Source: an uncultured Opitutales bacterium (lineage in GTDB: Bacteria; Verrucomicrobiota; Verrucomicrobiia; Opitutales; Intestinicryptomonadaceae). From it: a DNA stretch of 64,000 nucleotides. Positions 54,867 to 63,289 of the stretch are shown here, piece after piece. Below the pieces are notes generated by a model. That model saw only the letters and a list, made by a program, of their open reading frames with translations. It did not search any database and had not been told where the DNA came from. The position numbers and the translations under genes were made by a program. Location: NCBI GenBank assembly GCA_944389195.1, contig CALXLM010000011.1, forward strand, positions 1 through 64,000. The letters run 5' to 3'. How positions within the stretch are numbered: the stretch's first letter is position 1; the number at the start of each line of letters is the position of its first letter.

Positions 54867-57080
54867 TCAGCGTTTTTGCCTTATGGGGAGCTTTATTGTG
54901 GGGCGCGCCGGTGCATCACCGTCTTCGTCGGGGATCAGGGACGGCTCCGAGTTTATGCCGCCCGTTTGCCCTCCGGGCGCTTCACCCTCCACTGCTATCG
55001 ACTGCGTACCCTTGTTGTAAACTATGCGGTGGCCTGATACGCGGGAGTTGTCTTCGCGGTTGATTACGACGGGATCGTCGCTAAGAACGATCATTTGCTC
55101 GTCGGCGTAAATGTCGGCCCGGCCGCACCTGACCTCCTTGAGCTGCTGGTCAAGTTTTACTCCGCCGGTCATGGCTATTTGGGTTATTTCTTTTTGGCCA
55201 CCGCCGCGTTTCGGGCGCATTGTCACTTCTATTTTTTCGCACGAGGCGTTCATATCTGTCCCGTTTACGGTGACGTCTCCCTGAAAGTAATAGCGGTCGG
55301 CGTCTTCAGAACTTGCAAGCCATTGTTTGTCGCTCTTTATTACGGTTTCTGTCGGCGTTATTTTTGAGGCCGCGTCTGAGCCTTTCAACCCTATGTTTTT
55401 GACGGGGGGTAGCTTGACCGTCGGCCGACGTCCCGGATTCGACGGGTCGGTGGACAGTTCTACGTATTTATGCGGTTTTTTCGAGCCGTCTTCGCCCGGA
55501 GATTTAAGCTTTATTCTCGGATAAATAGCCGCCAATTCGGCTTCGGCGGAATATCCCTTCTGCTTTACTGTGACGTTGTCGGAGGCCGATATTTTTTTCA
55601 GCGTGGTGGTTCCCGCATTGTCGGTTTCTGCGTACACGTTCATTTTTTGGCAGAAGGCGTCCATGTCTGAGGACCTTATGGATACGTCCTTAAAAAACGC
55701 AAATTCCGACGATTTGTCGGCGCGCGAAAAATTCAGGCGCTTCGATTTTATCACAGTTGGTTCCCGTGTGGCGCTTTTTTTATCTACCCCGACTGCCGAA
55801 CCTATGTCGGGAGACTCGTCTATTGATACTGTCACAAACGAATTTTTATCTTTTGCGTCTGAAAGCGCCATGCCGCTGTTCTTGTCGCGTATGAATACAA
55901 CCGTCGCGGCAGTCAGAGCGGTTCCGCGTTCCGGATTTTCGAGCCGCGCTTTGCCCGCAAGCCAAATTTCGGATTTTTCGGGATATATTTCGAGCTCTTC
56001 GCCGGTCGCCGTCCCGTCGGCGTTTTTGAATTTTACGTTGCCGGTTCCCTTTATAAATTCAAGCGCCGCCTTTCCTTCGGAGGAGTCCAGAGCGGAGGCC
56101 GTAAGTTTTGAACATTCCGCCTTAAAGTCTTCCGCGAGTATCTTTACGTTGCCTTCAAAATCGAAAGAGTTTTTGCCGTCTTTTTTTAACATTGTTATTT
56201 TATCGGCAAATATTTCTATCCTTTGTTCTTTGCCGTCGGAGCCGTCGTGGAATATCTCGGCGCTGGCGCGGTTTTTCAGAGTTCCGAAAGACACGACTTT
56301 TTGCGCTCCGCGATCGAGCGCTATGCGGTGCCCCCCGAGTTTCGCCTTGGTTGCAACGTCAACTATTTTTGGGTTTCCGTCGAGGGTGGCAGTTTCTTTT
56401 TCTGGAAAGATATCCGCCCTTTCTGCTTCGGCGTTGCGGCCGCCGTATGACATTTTGACGTTTCCGGAGGCAACTATGCCGCCTACGCCGTTTCCAGACT
56501 TTGCGGAATCGAGTTTTATGCGGTCGCAAGTCAGGCTCATTTCGGGATTTTTTACTGTCGCGTTGTCTTTTAGAACGAATATGTTTGAGTCTCCGCCATA
56601 GTCGAGGCTCGCATATCCGCCTTTGAGTTTTGTTGGGTCTCCGTTCTTGCTTCGGCTTTTTACGGTTATGTTGACATCGGAAAATACTTCGACAAAGCGT
56701 TTGTCTCCGTTCCATTTCCATTTTTTCCCGTTCATGTCGAAGTCTTTTGCCGACACGTCTATGGTGGATTCGCTTTCGGAAATTTTTGTGTTCGGGTTTA
56801 CGCGAGCCTTCGGGCTTTTTATTGTTGCGCGCAAAACCGCCTCCGTCTTACCCTCGAACAGATTCAGCTTTATACCGTAAACGTCGACCCTGTTGTCGTT
56901 TATGTATTTCGCCTTGTCTCCGAAAAGCTCCCATTCTTTTACGCCGGTGTTTTCGTTGAAATTGGGAAGTTCGAAATTCGAAACCGTGCCGGGAAGCATT
57001 GTTGTCTGCCTGGCAGGCGCCGGAATCCATGCCAATACCGCACAACAGACGCATAAAATGTTCAGCAGGCGCGCAGGCAT
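54867..57080 (-). CDS. Long multi-repeat LptA/OstA-like protein
   Basis: A 737-residue exported protein with a signal peptide (about 1-24, ending near PAPARQ). It is built of repeated LptA/OstA-type beta units of about 25-30 residues: for example FELPNFNENTGVKEWELFGD (about 36-55), LTCDRIKLDSA, AERADIFPEKETATLDGNPK, EGNVKILAEDFKAECSKLTA, GEELEIYPEKSEIWLAGKA, FQGDVTVNGTDMNASCEKIEV and GRADIYADEQMIVLSDDP. LptA normally has about 180 residues and bridges LptC and LptD for LPS transport; this one could hold some four LptA domains in a row. The ATG at 57080 shares one base with the elbB stop (TGATG), fixing the start. Confidence 0.82.
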   Translation of the reverse strand: MPARLLNILCVCCAVLAWIPAPARQTTMLPGTVSNFELPNFNENTGVKEWELFGDKAKYINDNRVDVYGIKLNLFEGKTEAVLRATIKSPKARVNPNTKISESESTIDVSAKDFDMNGKKWKWNGDKRFVEVFSDVNITVKSRSKNGDPTKLKGGYASLDYGGDSNIFVLKDNATVKNPEMSLTCDRIKLDSAKSGNGVGGIVASGNVKMSYGGRNAEAERADIFPEKETATLDGNPKIVDVATKAKLGGHRIALDRGAQKVVSFGTLKNRASAEIFHDGSDGKEQRIEIFADKITMLKKDGKNSFDFEGNVKILAEDFKAECSKLTASALDSSEGKAALEFIKGTGNVKFKNADGTATGEELEIYPEKSEIWLAGKARLENPERGTALTAATVVFIRDKNSGMALSDAKDKNSFVTVSIDESPDIGSAVGVDKKSATREPTVIKSKRLNFSRADKSSEFAFFKDVSIRSSDMDAFCQKMNVYAETDNAGTTTLKKISASDNVTVKQKGYSAEAELAAIYPRIKLKSPGEDGSKKPHKYVELSTDPSNPGRRPTVKLPPVKNIGLKGSDAASKITPTETVIKSDKQWLASSEDADRYYFQGDVTVNGTDMNASCEKIEVTMRPKRGGGQKEITQIAMTGGVKLDQQLKEVRCGRADIYADEQMIVLSDDPVVINREDNSRVSGHRIVYNKGTQSIAVEGEAPGGQTGGINSEPSLIPDEDGDAPARPTIKLPIRQKR

Positions 57081-57739
57081 CACTTTAACGATTTCAGCAT
57101 TTCCGAAAGCATAGCCCCGACGCCCCTGTCTATTTGCACGGTGTCCGAGGCAAGCATATATGCGGGGGTTGAATATACGTTTTTTGATTCGTCCCTTACA
57201 AATCCGTCGGGGGTGCAGTCGATATGTTTTGCGCCCATGGCATTGATTGCGGAGGCCGTCTGGGGGTCGTTTCCGATTGTTATTTTTACGCCGTCTCCTA
57301 TGACTTTGGCGCCGATTACGGGAGATATGCAAATGAACCCTATCGGCTTTTTGAGTTTGAGCATAGCCTTGATGGCGTCGGCCACTTGTTCGTTTACCTT
57401 CATCGACGCCCCCGAAACCGCAAAATCGGAAAGGTTTTTTGCGGCTCCGAAACCTCCGGGAAACACGAGGACGTCGAAATCTTCCGCGCGAAATTTTGAA
57501 AGGGGGGATATTTCCCCGCGGGCTATTCTTGCCGATTCCTCGAGAACGTTCCTTTCAAGGCGATCGGGTTTTCCCGTCAGGTGGTTTACGACGCCGCTTT
57601 GCCGAATGTCGGGCGCGAAGAAAAATACTTCGGCGCCGAGCTTTTGCAGGTTCAACAGCGCTATTACGGATTCGTGTATTTCGGATCCGTCGTAACCTCC
57701 GCATCCCGAAAGTACCAATGCAGCCTTTTTCCTTTTCAT
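57080..57739 (-). CDS. elbB: Isoprenoid-biosynthesis-associated glyoxalase ElbB
   Basis: A 219-residue DJ-1/PfpI-superfamily protein of the ElbB type. The signature is VLSGCGGYDGSEIHESV (about 8-24), with LVFPGGFGAAKNLSDFA and the nucleophile-region IGFICISPVIGAK. ElbB has weak glyoxalase activity and was found as an enhancer of isoprenoid yield; its true role is unknown. The ATG at 57739 has AGGAGG upstream. The stop overlaps the LptA-like gene start. With hpnC and hpnDE it is one of several isoprenoid-linked genes in the window. Confidence 0.92.
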   Translation of the reverse strand: MKRKKAALVLSGCGGYDGSEIHESVIALLNLQKLGAEVFFFAPDIRQSGVVNHLTGKPDRLERNVLEESARIARGEISPLSKFRAEDFDVLVFPGGFGAAKNLSDFAVSGASMKVNEQVADAIKAMLKLKKPIGFICISPVIGAKVIGDGVKITIGNDPQTASAINAMGAKHIDCTPDGFVRDESKNVYSTPAYMLASDTVQIDRGVGAMLSEMLKSLK

Positions 57740-57795
57740 TGCCCTCCTTTGTTTGTTCAGAATATATAAAATCGAGGCGCGGCCACTATTCAACC

Positions 57796-58572
57796 CTAAA
57801 TTTCCAGAGAAAGGCCGTCGTATGCCATGTGACACGGCGGCGGAAGTTTGGGTTCCCAAGTGCCGTAATCGAGGCGGGACGTCGTGTGTATGAAATAGGC
57901 GACTTTCGGGGAAAGTTCGGCGGCATACTCGGCCGCCTCGTCAACGCAGAGGTGCGACGGGTGCTTCTTGGGGCGCAGCGCGTCGATGGCCAGAATATCG
58001 GCGCCGCGCGCGAGGCTCACCGCGCGGTCGGTAAGCAGCTTACAGTCGGTAAAATACGCTATTTTCTTTTCAGACTCCCTGAATACAAGGCCGAGCGTTT
58101 TGACGGGGCCGTGCGGAAGTTCCACCGACTCCACCGTCCCCCCTCCGGGAAGATTTAAAACTTCGGGCATCTTTTGTATTTTAAAACACGGATATCCGCG
58201 CGAGCGCGGCGTCGAACCGAGCGCATATGGAAACATGGCGCGTATTCTTTCAAGACCGTACTCGTTCGAGTAAACCGGAAGCACGTTGCCGTCGATTTTG
58301 TCGCAAAAGCGGCGCAAGTCGTCCATGCCGGCTATGTGGTCGGCGTGCCCGTGCGTAAGGATAAAGATATCCGCGCGGTCTATTCCGTTTTTTATGCATT
58401 GAAGCCGCAGTTCCGGCGCGGCGTCGATTAGAATCTTAACGCCCGACATCTCTACGAAGGCGCTCGTGCGGGTGCGCCAGTTCTTCGGATTTGAAAGATC
58501 CAAATCTGGGTTGCTTCCGCCTATTACAGGAACGCCTTGCGACGTCCCCGTCCCTAAAAAAGTTATTTTCAT
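57796..58572 (-). CDS. MBL-fold phosphodiesterase-like hydrolase (PhnP/RNase Z-like)
   Basis: A 258-residue metallo-beta-lactamase-fold protein. The opening FLGTGTSQGVPVIGG (about 4-18) and the metal motif THGHADHIAGMDDLRRF (about 74-90) match the PhnP/YycJ-type group, with later ligands in YFTDCK and FIHTTSRLDYG. Substrates in this group include cyclic phosphates and nucleic-acid phosphodiesters. No phosphonate operon is nearby, so a PhnP role in phosphonate use is unlikely. The ATG at 58572 starts a normal N-terminus. It precedes elbB by 56 bases. Confidence 0.88.
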   Translation of the reverse strand: MKITFLGTGTSQGVPVIGGSNPDLDLSNPKNWRTRTSAFVEMSGVKILIDAAPELRLQCIKNGIDRADIFILTHGHADHIAGMDDLRRFCDKIDGNVLPVYSNEYGLERIRAMFPYALGSTPRSRGYPCFKIQKMPEVLNLPGGGTVESVELPHGPVKTLGLVFRESEKKIAYFTDCKLLTDRAVSLARGADILAIDALRPKKHPSHLCVDEAAEYAAELSPKVAYFIHTTSRLDYGTWEPKLPPPCHMAYDGLSLEI

Positions 58573-58705
58573 GCTTAAAAAATAAAGCGGGAGAAGAAAT
58601 ATCCCCTCCCGATTTTTGCAAGCGCCAAACCGAAAAAATCTCCCGGTTTCTCGATTTTTTGCGGCCGCGCCGTTTCGGCGCAACCCTCAAACGGCCTTGT
58701 CCGTT

Positions 58706-60019
58706 TTAGACGAGTTCGTATTTTCCCGGGACGGGCACGCCTTTCCATGGCATCTTTTGCTTCAAGTCGAACTTTTCCGGCAGGAAGCTTTCCTTTGATT
58801 TCGCCAACACCCAGTCGAACTTGAACTTTTTGCCGGAATATGCGCTCATTCTGCCTGCAATCGCAAGAAGCGTGGAGTTGACAAGTTGGTCGAGCTTGTT
58901 GACGTGCTTCCCCTTGCGCACGGCGTCGAGAAGGAACGCATGCTCTTCAACCATGCATTCGCGCCCCTTTTTGTCGTATGTCCATTTCTTTTTGCCGTCG
59001 AGATCCGAAATGGATATCGTGCCGTAGAGATTTGAGTACATTACGCCCTTCGTGCCCACAAGGCGTTCGCCGATTTCTCCGGCGGCTTTGGGATCCTGCT
59101 GGCAGTAGCTTGCAAGACGCAGACCGTTGCCCATGTCGAAATCAACAGCAAAGTGGCTGAAGCGGTCGCCGTACTTCGGCATCGGAAGGTCGGTGCTTCT
59201 GCCTCCCCATGCGCGCACCTCCTGCGGCTTGCGGTTGTCTCCCAGCGCCCACATTATCACGTCCAAATTGTGCACATGCTGCTCTACGATATGGTCGCCG
59301 GACGCCCATATAAAGGAAAACCAGTTGCGTATCTGGTATTCCATGGTGTCGCACGCAAGCTCTTCGTGGTTTATAAACTGCGGCCCGCCAACGTAAAGCG
59401 ACGCATTCCAATAGCATTGCGCCGAGACAATGTCGCCGATTTCGCCGTCCTGGACGCGTTTTACCATTTCCTGATATCCTGCGTCGTACCGGCGCTGGGT
59501 TCCGCACACTACGCAGAGCCCTTTTTCGTCGGCCTTTTTGGAAAGCTCCAGCATTTGCCTGGCCTGCACCGCGTCGACGCACGGCGGCTTTTCGAGAAAT
59601 GCGTGCTTGCCGGCAGCAACAATCTTGGCGTAGTGGGGCGTCCTAAATACGGGTGTCGTGGCCTCTATCACAACATCGACGTCCTCTTTTAGAAGATTGT
59701 CAACGCAGTCCCAACCGGTGAACGTCTTTACCTTGTCGGGGTCGAATATTTCCTTTGAGTTGTCGAACTTTTTGGCAAAGTTGGCTATCTTGTTTTTGCC
59801 TTTCAGAAGCTTGTCCTCAAAAAGATCGGCCATTGCCACAATTTTTATGTTTTGGTCGGCGACCATCATATTGCATGTCGCGCCGCTGCCGCGGCCTCCG
59901 CAACCTATAAGCCCTACCTTTATTCTATCGCTTCCCTTTGCGGCTGCAAAACTGAAGCGCGGAAGCATGCTCGATGCCCCGATTATGGCCGACGTTTTTA
60001 CGAAGTCTCTTCTTTCCAT
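58706..60019 (-). CDS. Tat-exported Gfo/Idh/MocA-family oxidoreductase
   Basis: A 437-residue NAD-dependent oxidoreductase with a Tat-like signal: MERRDFVKTS then a hydrophobic stretch and AFAAA (about 1-27). The Rossmann motif is VGLIGCGGRGSGAT (about 35-48) and the family motif EKPPC follows in HAFLEKPPC. Gfo/Idh/MocA enzymes oxidise or interconvert sugars and inositols. Export of such proteins with their cofactor bound is common in Planctomycetes and Verrucomicrobia. The substrate is unknown. It is divergent from a beta-propeller lipoprotein gene, 202 bases apart. Confidence 0.9.
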   Translation of the reverse strand: MERRDFVKTSAIIGASSMLPRFSFAAAKGSDRIKVGLIGCGGRGSGATCNMMVADQNIKIVAMADLFEDKLLKGKNKIANFAKKFDNSKEIFDPDKVKTFTGWDCVDNLLKEDVDVVIEATTPVFRTPHYAKIVAAGKHAFLEKPPCVDAVQARQMLELSKKADEKGLCVVCGTQRRYDAGYQEMVKRVQDGEIGDIVSAQCYWNASLYVGGPQFINHEELACDTMEYQIRNWFSFIWASGDHIVEQHVHNLDVIMWALGDNRKPQEVRAWGGRSTDLPMPKYGDRFSHFAVDFDMGNGLRLASYCQQDPKAAGEIGERLVGTKGVMYSNLYGTISISDLDGKKKWTYDKKGRECMVEEHAFLLDAVRKGKHVNKLDQLVNSTLLAIAGRMSAYSGKKFKFDWVLAKSKESFLPEKFDLKQKMPWKGVPVPGKYELV

Positions 60020-60221
60020 TTTATTCCTTGTAGCGTTTGTTTTTATTAAATTTTAGCTGTATGCTCCCCGTAAACCGCGCTCACCACGCGTACGACTATT
60101 CGAACACTGCTAATGTATTCCATATTATAGTCAACATTTTTACTCGATAATCTCAAAAAAAACAAAAAATATTTATATTTTAATTTGACATTATGATATA
60201 AATATAAGATTTTTTTGAAAT

Positions 60222-61274
60222 ATGAAAAACTTGATATGGTTGTCGATTGTAGCCTTGGTTTCGTTCGGATGCGTTTCCGGCAATGTTTCAGATAATAAGG
60301 CAGCGGCTTCCGCTGAACTTCCGCTGCCTGCCGGGTGCAAAACTCCCGACGGCATGGTTCTCGGAGCCGACGGCGACATTTACCTATCAATAAACCAGTC
60401 TTCGGACGGATTTAAAAACAAGGCAAAAATAGTAAAAATAACGCGCGACGACAGGTTTGAGGACGTTATAACCCTTTCTGTCCTGAAGGAAAGCGGCGTG
60501 GCATCTCCAATGGGGCTGGCTTTTGACTCGGCGGGAAACCTTTATGTCGCCGACAATCAAATGTTCGGCGGGCATGCTGGAAAGTCGCGCATATTGCGGG
60601 TTAAATTCGAGAACGGCAAGGCGGTGTCGTGCGGAGCAGTAGTCGAGAACCTGAGCGTTGCAAACGGGCTGGCATACGCAAACGGCAAACTGTATCTGAC
60701 TGACTGCATGGTGGACTTTCCTTCAAACCCTGTAAAGAGCATCGTATATGTGTTCGACGTTTCGAAGCTAGACGAGTCAAATCCTGTTAAGATATCCGGC
60801 CGTTCCGATCCGCATGTTTTCGACAGGCTTACCACGCATTTCAAGCACGACTGGCAGCAGGTGGGGGCAGACGGCATAGCCGCGGACGGCGATGGCAATA
60901 TTTATGTGGCGAATTTCGGCGAAGCCTCCGTTTCGAAATACGAGTTGTCTCCCTCCGGAAAAATATTGAAAAAGAGCGTTCTTTTTAAGGGCGGGCCCCT
61001 CAAAAGCTGCGACGGCCTGCGCTTCGACCGGGACGGAAATTTGTGGATAGCGGATTTTGCCGGAAATGCGGTGGGCATGTACGATTTTAAAACAGGAAAG
61101 GTGTCCGTCGTCAAAAAGAGCCCCATTCCGTCCGACGGCTCCGCGGGGACTCTCAACGCGCCGGCCGATATTGCGCTGCGCGGAGGCAGGCTGTACATAT
61201 CGAATATGAATGTAAACATGTCGCCCCACAAGGCGTCTCCGGTTCATTCCATGACGGTTGTGGATCTAAGGTAA
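60222..61274 (+). CDS. SMP-30/gluconolactonase-like beta-propeller lipoprotein
   Basis: A 350-residue lipoprotein with signal peptide and lipobox VSFGC (Cys about 17). The mature part is a six-bladed NHL/SMP-30-like propeller, with repeats PMGLAFDSAGNLYVADNQ, NGLAYANGKLYLTDCM, ADGIAADGDGNIYVANFGE and CDGLRFDRDGNLWIADFAGNA. Such proteins include sugar lactonases. The metal-site residues cannot be placed securely. It may form a functional pair with the divergent Gfo/Idh enzyme. A -35-like TTGACA lies near 60185 in a very AT-rich leader. Confidence 0.85.
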   Translation: MKNLIWLSIVALVSFGCVSGNVSDNKAAASAELPLPAGCKTPDGMVLGADGDIYLSINQSSDGFKNKAKIVKITRDDRFEDVITLSVLKESGVASPMGLAFDSAGNLYVADNQMFGGHAGKSRILRVKFENGKAVSCGAVVENLSVANGLAYANGKLYLTDCMVDFPSNPVKSIVYVFDVSKLDESNPVKISGRSDPHVFDRLTTHFKHDWQQVGADGIAADGDGNIYVANFGEASVSKYELSPSGKILKKSVLFKGGPLKSCDGLRFDRDGNLWIADFAGNAVGMYDFKTGKVSVVKKSPIPSDGSAGTLNAPADIALRGGRLYISNMNVNMSPHKASPVHSMTVVDLR

Positions 61275-61666
61275 TAAGGCGCAAATGCCTTGCGCGCTGC
61301 GCCTTTTTGCGGAACGTCGCCGTCGGCCGGAGATTTTTACGCCTGTTCGATAGAAGGTTTTGTGGGGCTGTTTTAAAGCGCCCGCGGCTTTGCTTGTTTG
61401 CGGATCTGTTTGAGGCATGCCGCATTGTTCCGTGTGGCGCAACGCTAAACTTTGGGAAAATAACGCCTGTAAAAGGCGAGGCGTATCGTTTTTCAAGAAG
61501 TCCCGTTGGCAAAGTTCCCCGTTTGCGGTCGTTTTAGATTCACCGTTCGGCGTAAAACCGCCTTTTGGACGGACGGTTTTAAAACAGATTGTTTTGCGGA
61601 AAAAATAAAAGAATAAATAGGCGTCCTTTTTGCGGCGCGCCGGCTTTGCGCGCAAAATGCGAAAAA
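61275..61666. other. 392-base intergenic stretch with a terminator
   Basis: It lies between two convergent genes. The first 34 bases form the lipoprotein terminator. The rest is a mix of short GC-rich inverted repeats (for example GCGCGC flanking at about 61636-61655) and AT-rich runs, with no credible open frame, tRNA or promoter. Confidence 0.6.
61276..61308 (+). terminator. Intrinsic terminator of the beta-propeller lipoprotein gene
   Basis: AAGGCGC and GCGCCTT form a 7-bp stem around a 16-base loop, followed by TTTTT. It begins two bases after the stop. Confidence 0.65.
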
Positions 61667-62431
61667 TCACATAGCGCTTTTTTGTTTCATTATTTCCGCG
61701 ATTTTCGGAAAGTCAGAAACTTTCAGCCGTTCTGACGGCCCCGTCACCCATATTGAGGCCGTAGGCGTTCCGTTTGCGTCCAATATGGGAACCGCCACGC
61801 AGTTCATTCCGCGCACATATTCCTCTATGTCTGTGGCATAGCCTTTTCGGCGCGCTTCTTTGAGAACCTTTGCAAAGTCTTTTTTGTTTGTGACGGTGTT
61901 TTCGTTGTATTTAACAAAATCTATTTTTGATATGTATTTCGAGGCTTTCCCGGCGTCCATGAATGCCAGCATGGCTTTTGCCCCCGCGGCAGTATGCATC
62001 GGGCATACAAGGCCTATCGTCCCGGTATAGTTGAAGCTGTGTTTGCCGATTTCCTGGTGGAGCATTACAAACCTGTCTTCAAGCATGATTCCGAGCATGG
62101 TTGTTTCTTTCACGGCGTCGCGTATATCGACCATAATGTCGGATACTCCCCTGATGAGCTTTTTCGTCTTTTCGGCGCCGAGCGCCATCTGGAGGAACAG
62201 TTTGGATAGCGTATAGCGGTTGTCGTTCGGGTTTTTATCTACAAGGCCGTAGTCCTGAAGCGTCGCCAGTATTCTGAATATTGCGGATTGGACGAAATTT
62301 GTTTTTTTCATCAGTTCGAGCTGCGTGAGGCCGTTTTCGCATTCGGAAAGAGCCTCCCAAACCTTTATGGCTTTCACTAAATTCGGAATGTGATACCGCT
62401 TGTACTGGAATCTGGCTGTGTCAGTAATCAT
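61667..62431 (-). CDS. IclR-family transcriptional regulator
   Basis: A 254-residue IclR regulator. The N-terminal winged helix-turn-helix spans about 14-75 (VKAIKVWEALSECENGLTQ, then FVQSAIFRILATLQDYGLV). The effector domain follows, with MHTAAGAKAMLAFM and a YVRGMNCVAVPILDANGTP block typical of the family. IclR proteins often control sugar or aromatic acid catabolism; a nearby target could be the Gfo/Idh and lipoprotein genes. The transcript may begin at the ATG (see the promoter entry), as there is no ribosome-binding site. Confidence 0.93.
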   Translation of the reverse strand: MITDTARFQYKRYHIPNLVKAIKVWEALSECENGLTQLELMKKTNFVQSAIFRILATLQDYGLVDKNPNDNRYTLSKLFLQMALGAEKTKKLIRGVSDIMVDIRDAVKETTMLGIMLEDRFVMLHQEIGKHSFNYTGTIGLVCPMHTAAGAKAMLAFMDAGKASKYISKIDFVKYNENTVTNKKDFAKVLKEARRKGYATDIEEYVRGMNCVAVPILDANGTPTASIWVTGPSERLKVSDFPKIAEIMKQKSAM

Positions 62432-62439
62432 GGCGCAAA

Positions 62440-62468
62440 ATTTTCCGCATTTTTCTTTGCGCTGTCAA
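62440..62468 (-). promoter_or_regulatory. Promoter of the iclR-type gene, probably near-leaderless
   Basis: Minus-strand TTGACA (62468-62463) and GAAAAT (62445-62440) are exactly 17 bases apart. The expected transcript start is about two bases before the ATG at 62431, and no ribosome-binding site is present. Confidence 0.6.
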
Positions 62469-62477
62469 AAATAAAAC

Positions 62478-62492
62478 TTTCGGGTCCCGAAA
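62478..62492. promoter_or_regulatory. 15-base palindrome upstream of iclR, candidate operator
   Basis: TTTCGGGTCCCGAAA is a perfect palindrome around its central T. It ends nine bases upstream of the -35 box. Placement and symmetry fit an autoregulatory site for the IclR dimer, but no second copy was noticed in the window. Confidence 0.45.
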
Positions 62493-62511
62493 ATCGGATT
62501 TGAAAGATAAA

Positions 62512-62539
62512 AAAACCGCGGTTTTCAAGCCGCGGTTTT
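62512..62539 (-). terminator. Intrinsic terminator downstream of rubrerythrin
   Basis: AAAACCGCGG/CCGCGGTTTT forms a 10-bp stem with an 8-base loop, followed on the minus strand by a T run. Confidence 0.88.
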
Positions 62540-62550
62540 CGCAGTTGTTG

Positions 62551-62589
62551 ACGGCCTCCTAACAGGGATTCTTACCTGCGCGGGGCCGT
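62551..62589 (-). other. Nested inverted repeats in the rubrerythrin 3' region
   Basis: An outer ACGGCC/GGCCGT pair (62551-62556 with 62584-62589) encloses a CAGG/CCTG hairpin (62563-62578). Read on the minus strand, the inner arm resembles a tRNA T arm with an altered loop (TAAGAAT instead of TTCGAAT). It may be a tRNA relic or a 3' stability element. Confidence 0.35.
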
Positions 62590-62599
62590 TCGCATAAAG

Positions 62600-63169
62600 T
62601 TAGAAGTTGTCGGCAAGGAGTTCGAAATACGCCTTCGGATGGGCGCACGCCGGGCATTTATCCGGCGCCTCGGATCCGGTGAAAACGTATCCGCAGTTTC
62701 TGCATTTCCATTTTACGGAAACGCCTTTTGAGAACACTTTGCCGTCTTCGATATTTTTTGCAAGGGCGCGGTAGCGTGCCTCGTGGTGGGCTTCAACCTC
62801 GGCTATTTTCCTAAATGTCACCGCTATTTCCGAAAAACCTTCGGCGTCGGCTTCGTCGGCGAATTTGCGGTAGAGGTCGTGCCATTCTTCGTATTCTCCC
62901 TGTGCGGCGGCAAGCAGGTTGGATTTTGTGTCTCCGAGGTGGCTTTCAAATTTGCCCTCGACTTCCACGGAAGCTTCCCCGAGAAATTTGTAGAAACGCT
63001 TCGCGTGTTCTTTTTCGTTGTCGGCTGTTTCCGTGAAGATTGCGGCAATCTGTTCGTACCCCTCCTTTTTAGCCACGCTGGCAAAGAATGTGTACCGGTT
63101 GCGGGCTTGCGATTCTCCCGCGAAAGACAGCATAAGATTTTTTTCGGTTTTAGAGCCTTTTAATTCCAT
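62600..63169 (-). CDS. rbr: Rubrerythrin
   Basis: A 189-residue rubrerythrin, a peroxide-reducing enzyme of anaerobes and microaerophiles. The ferritin-like diiron domain carries E-x-x-R-N and E-x-x-H motifs ([43 protein letters not shown]), and a C-terminal rubredoxin domain has the iron-binding Cys pairs in [10 protein letters not shown] and [11 protein letters not shown]. The ATG at 63169 has AAGGA upstream; ten residues added by an upstream start are not family-like. It is divergent from the zinc transporter. Confidence 0.96.
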   Translation of the reverse strand: MELKGSKTEKNLMLSFAGESQARNRYTFFASVAKKEGYEQIAAIFTETADNEKEHAKRFYKFLGEASVEVEGKFESHLGDTKSNLLAAAQGEYEEWHDLYRKFADEADAEGFSEIAVTFRKIAEVEAHHEARYRALAKNIEDGKVFSKGVSVKWKCRNCGYVFTGSEAPDKCPACAHPKAYFELLADNF

Positions 63170-63203
63170 TTTTTTTTCCTTAGTTTTTGGATTTGTCATC
63201 CCG

Positions 63204-63232
63204 ATTATATGGTTGTAAACAATCGATTGTCG
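63204..63232 (-). promoter_or_regulatory. Promoter of rubrerythrin with overlapping palindrome
   Basis: Minus-strand TATAAT (63209-63204) is perfect; CGACAA (63232-63227) is the likely -35, 17 bases away. ACAATCGATTGT (63219-63230), a perfect 12-base palindrome, lies across the spacer and -35, and GTAAAC/GTTTAC (63215-63220, 63233-63238) flank it. A repressor bound here would block transcription. Confidence 0.55.
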
Positions 63233-63289
63233 GTTTACATTTTCCCTTATTGCGGTTTTCCGTCAAGAATTAAAAACATGATGTAAAAT

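Noticed and set aside
57081-57332. 84-residue basic extension of the LptA-like protein
   Set aside because: It is the shadow of elbB; the signal peptide starts at the ATG at 57080.
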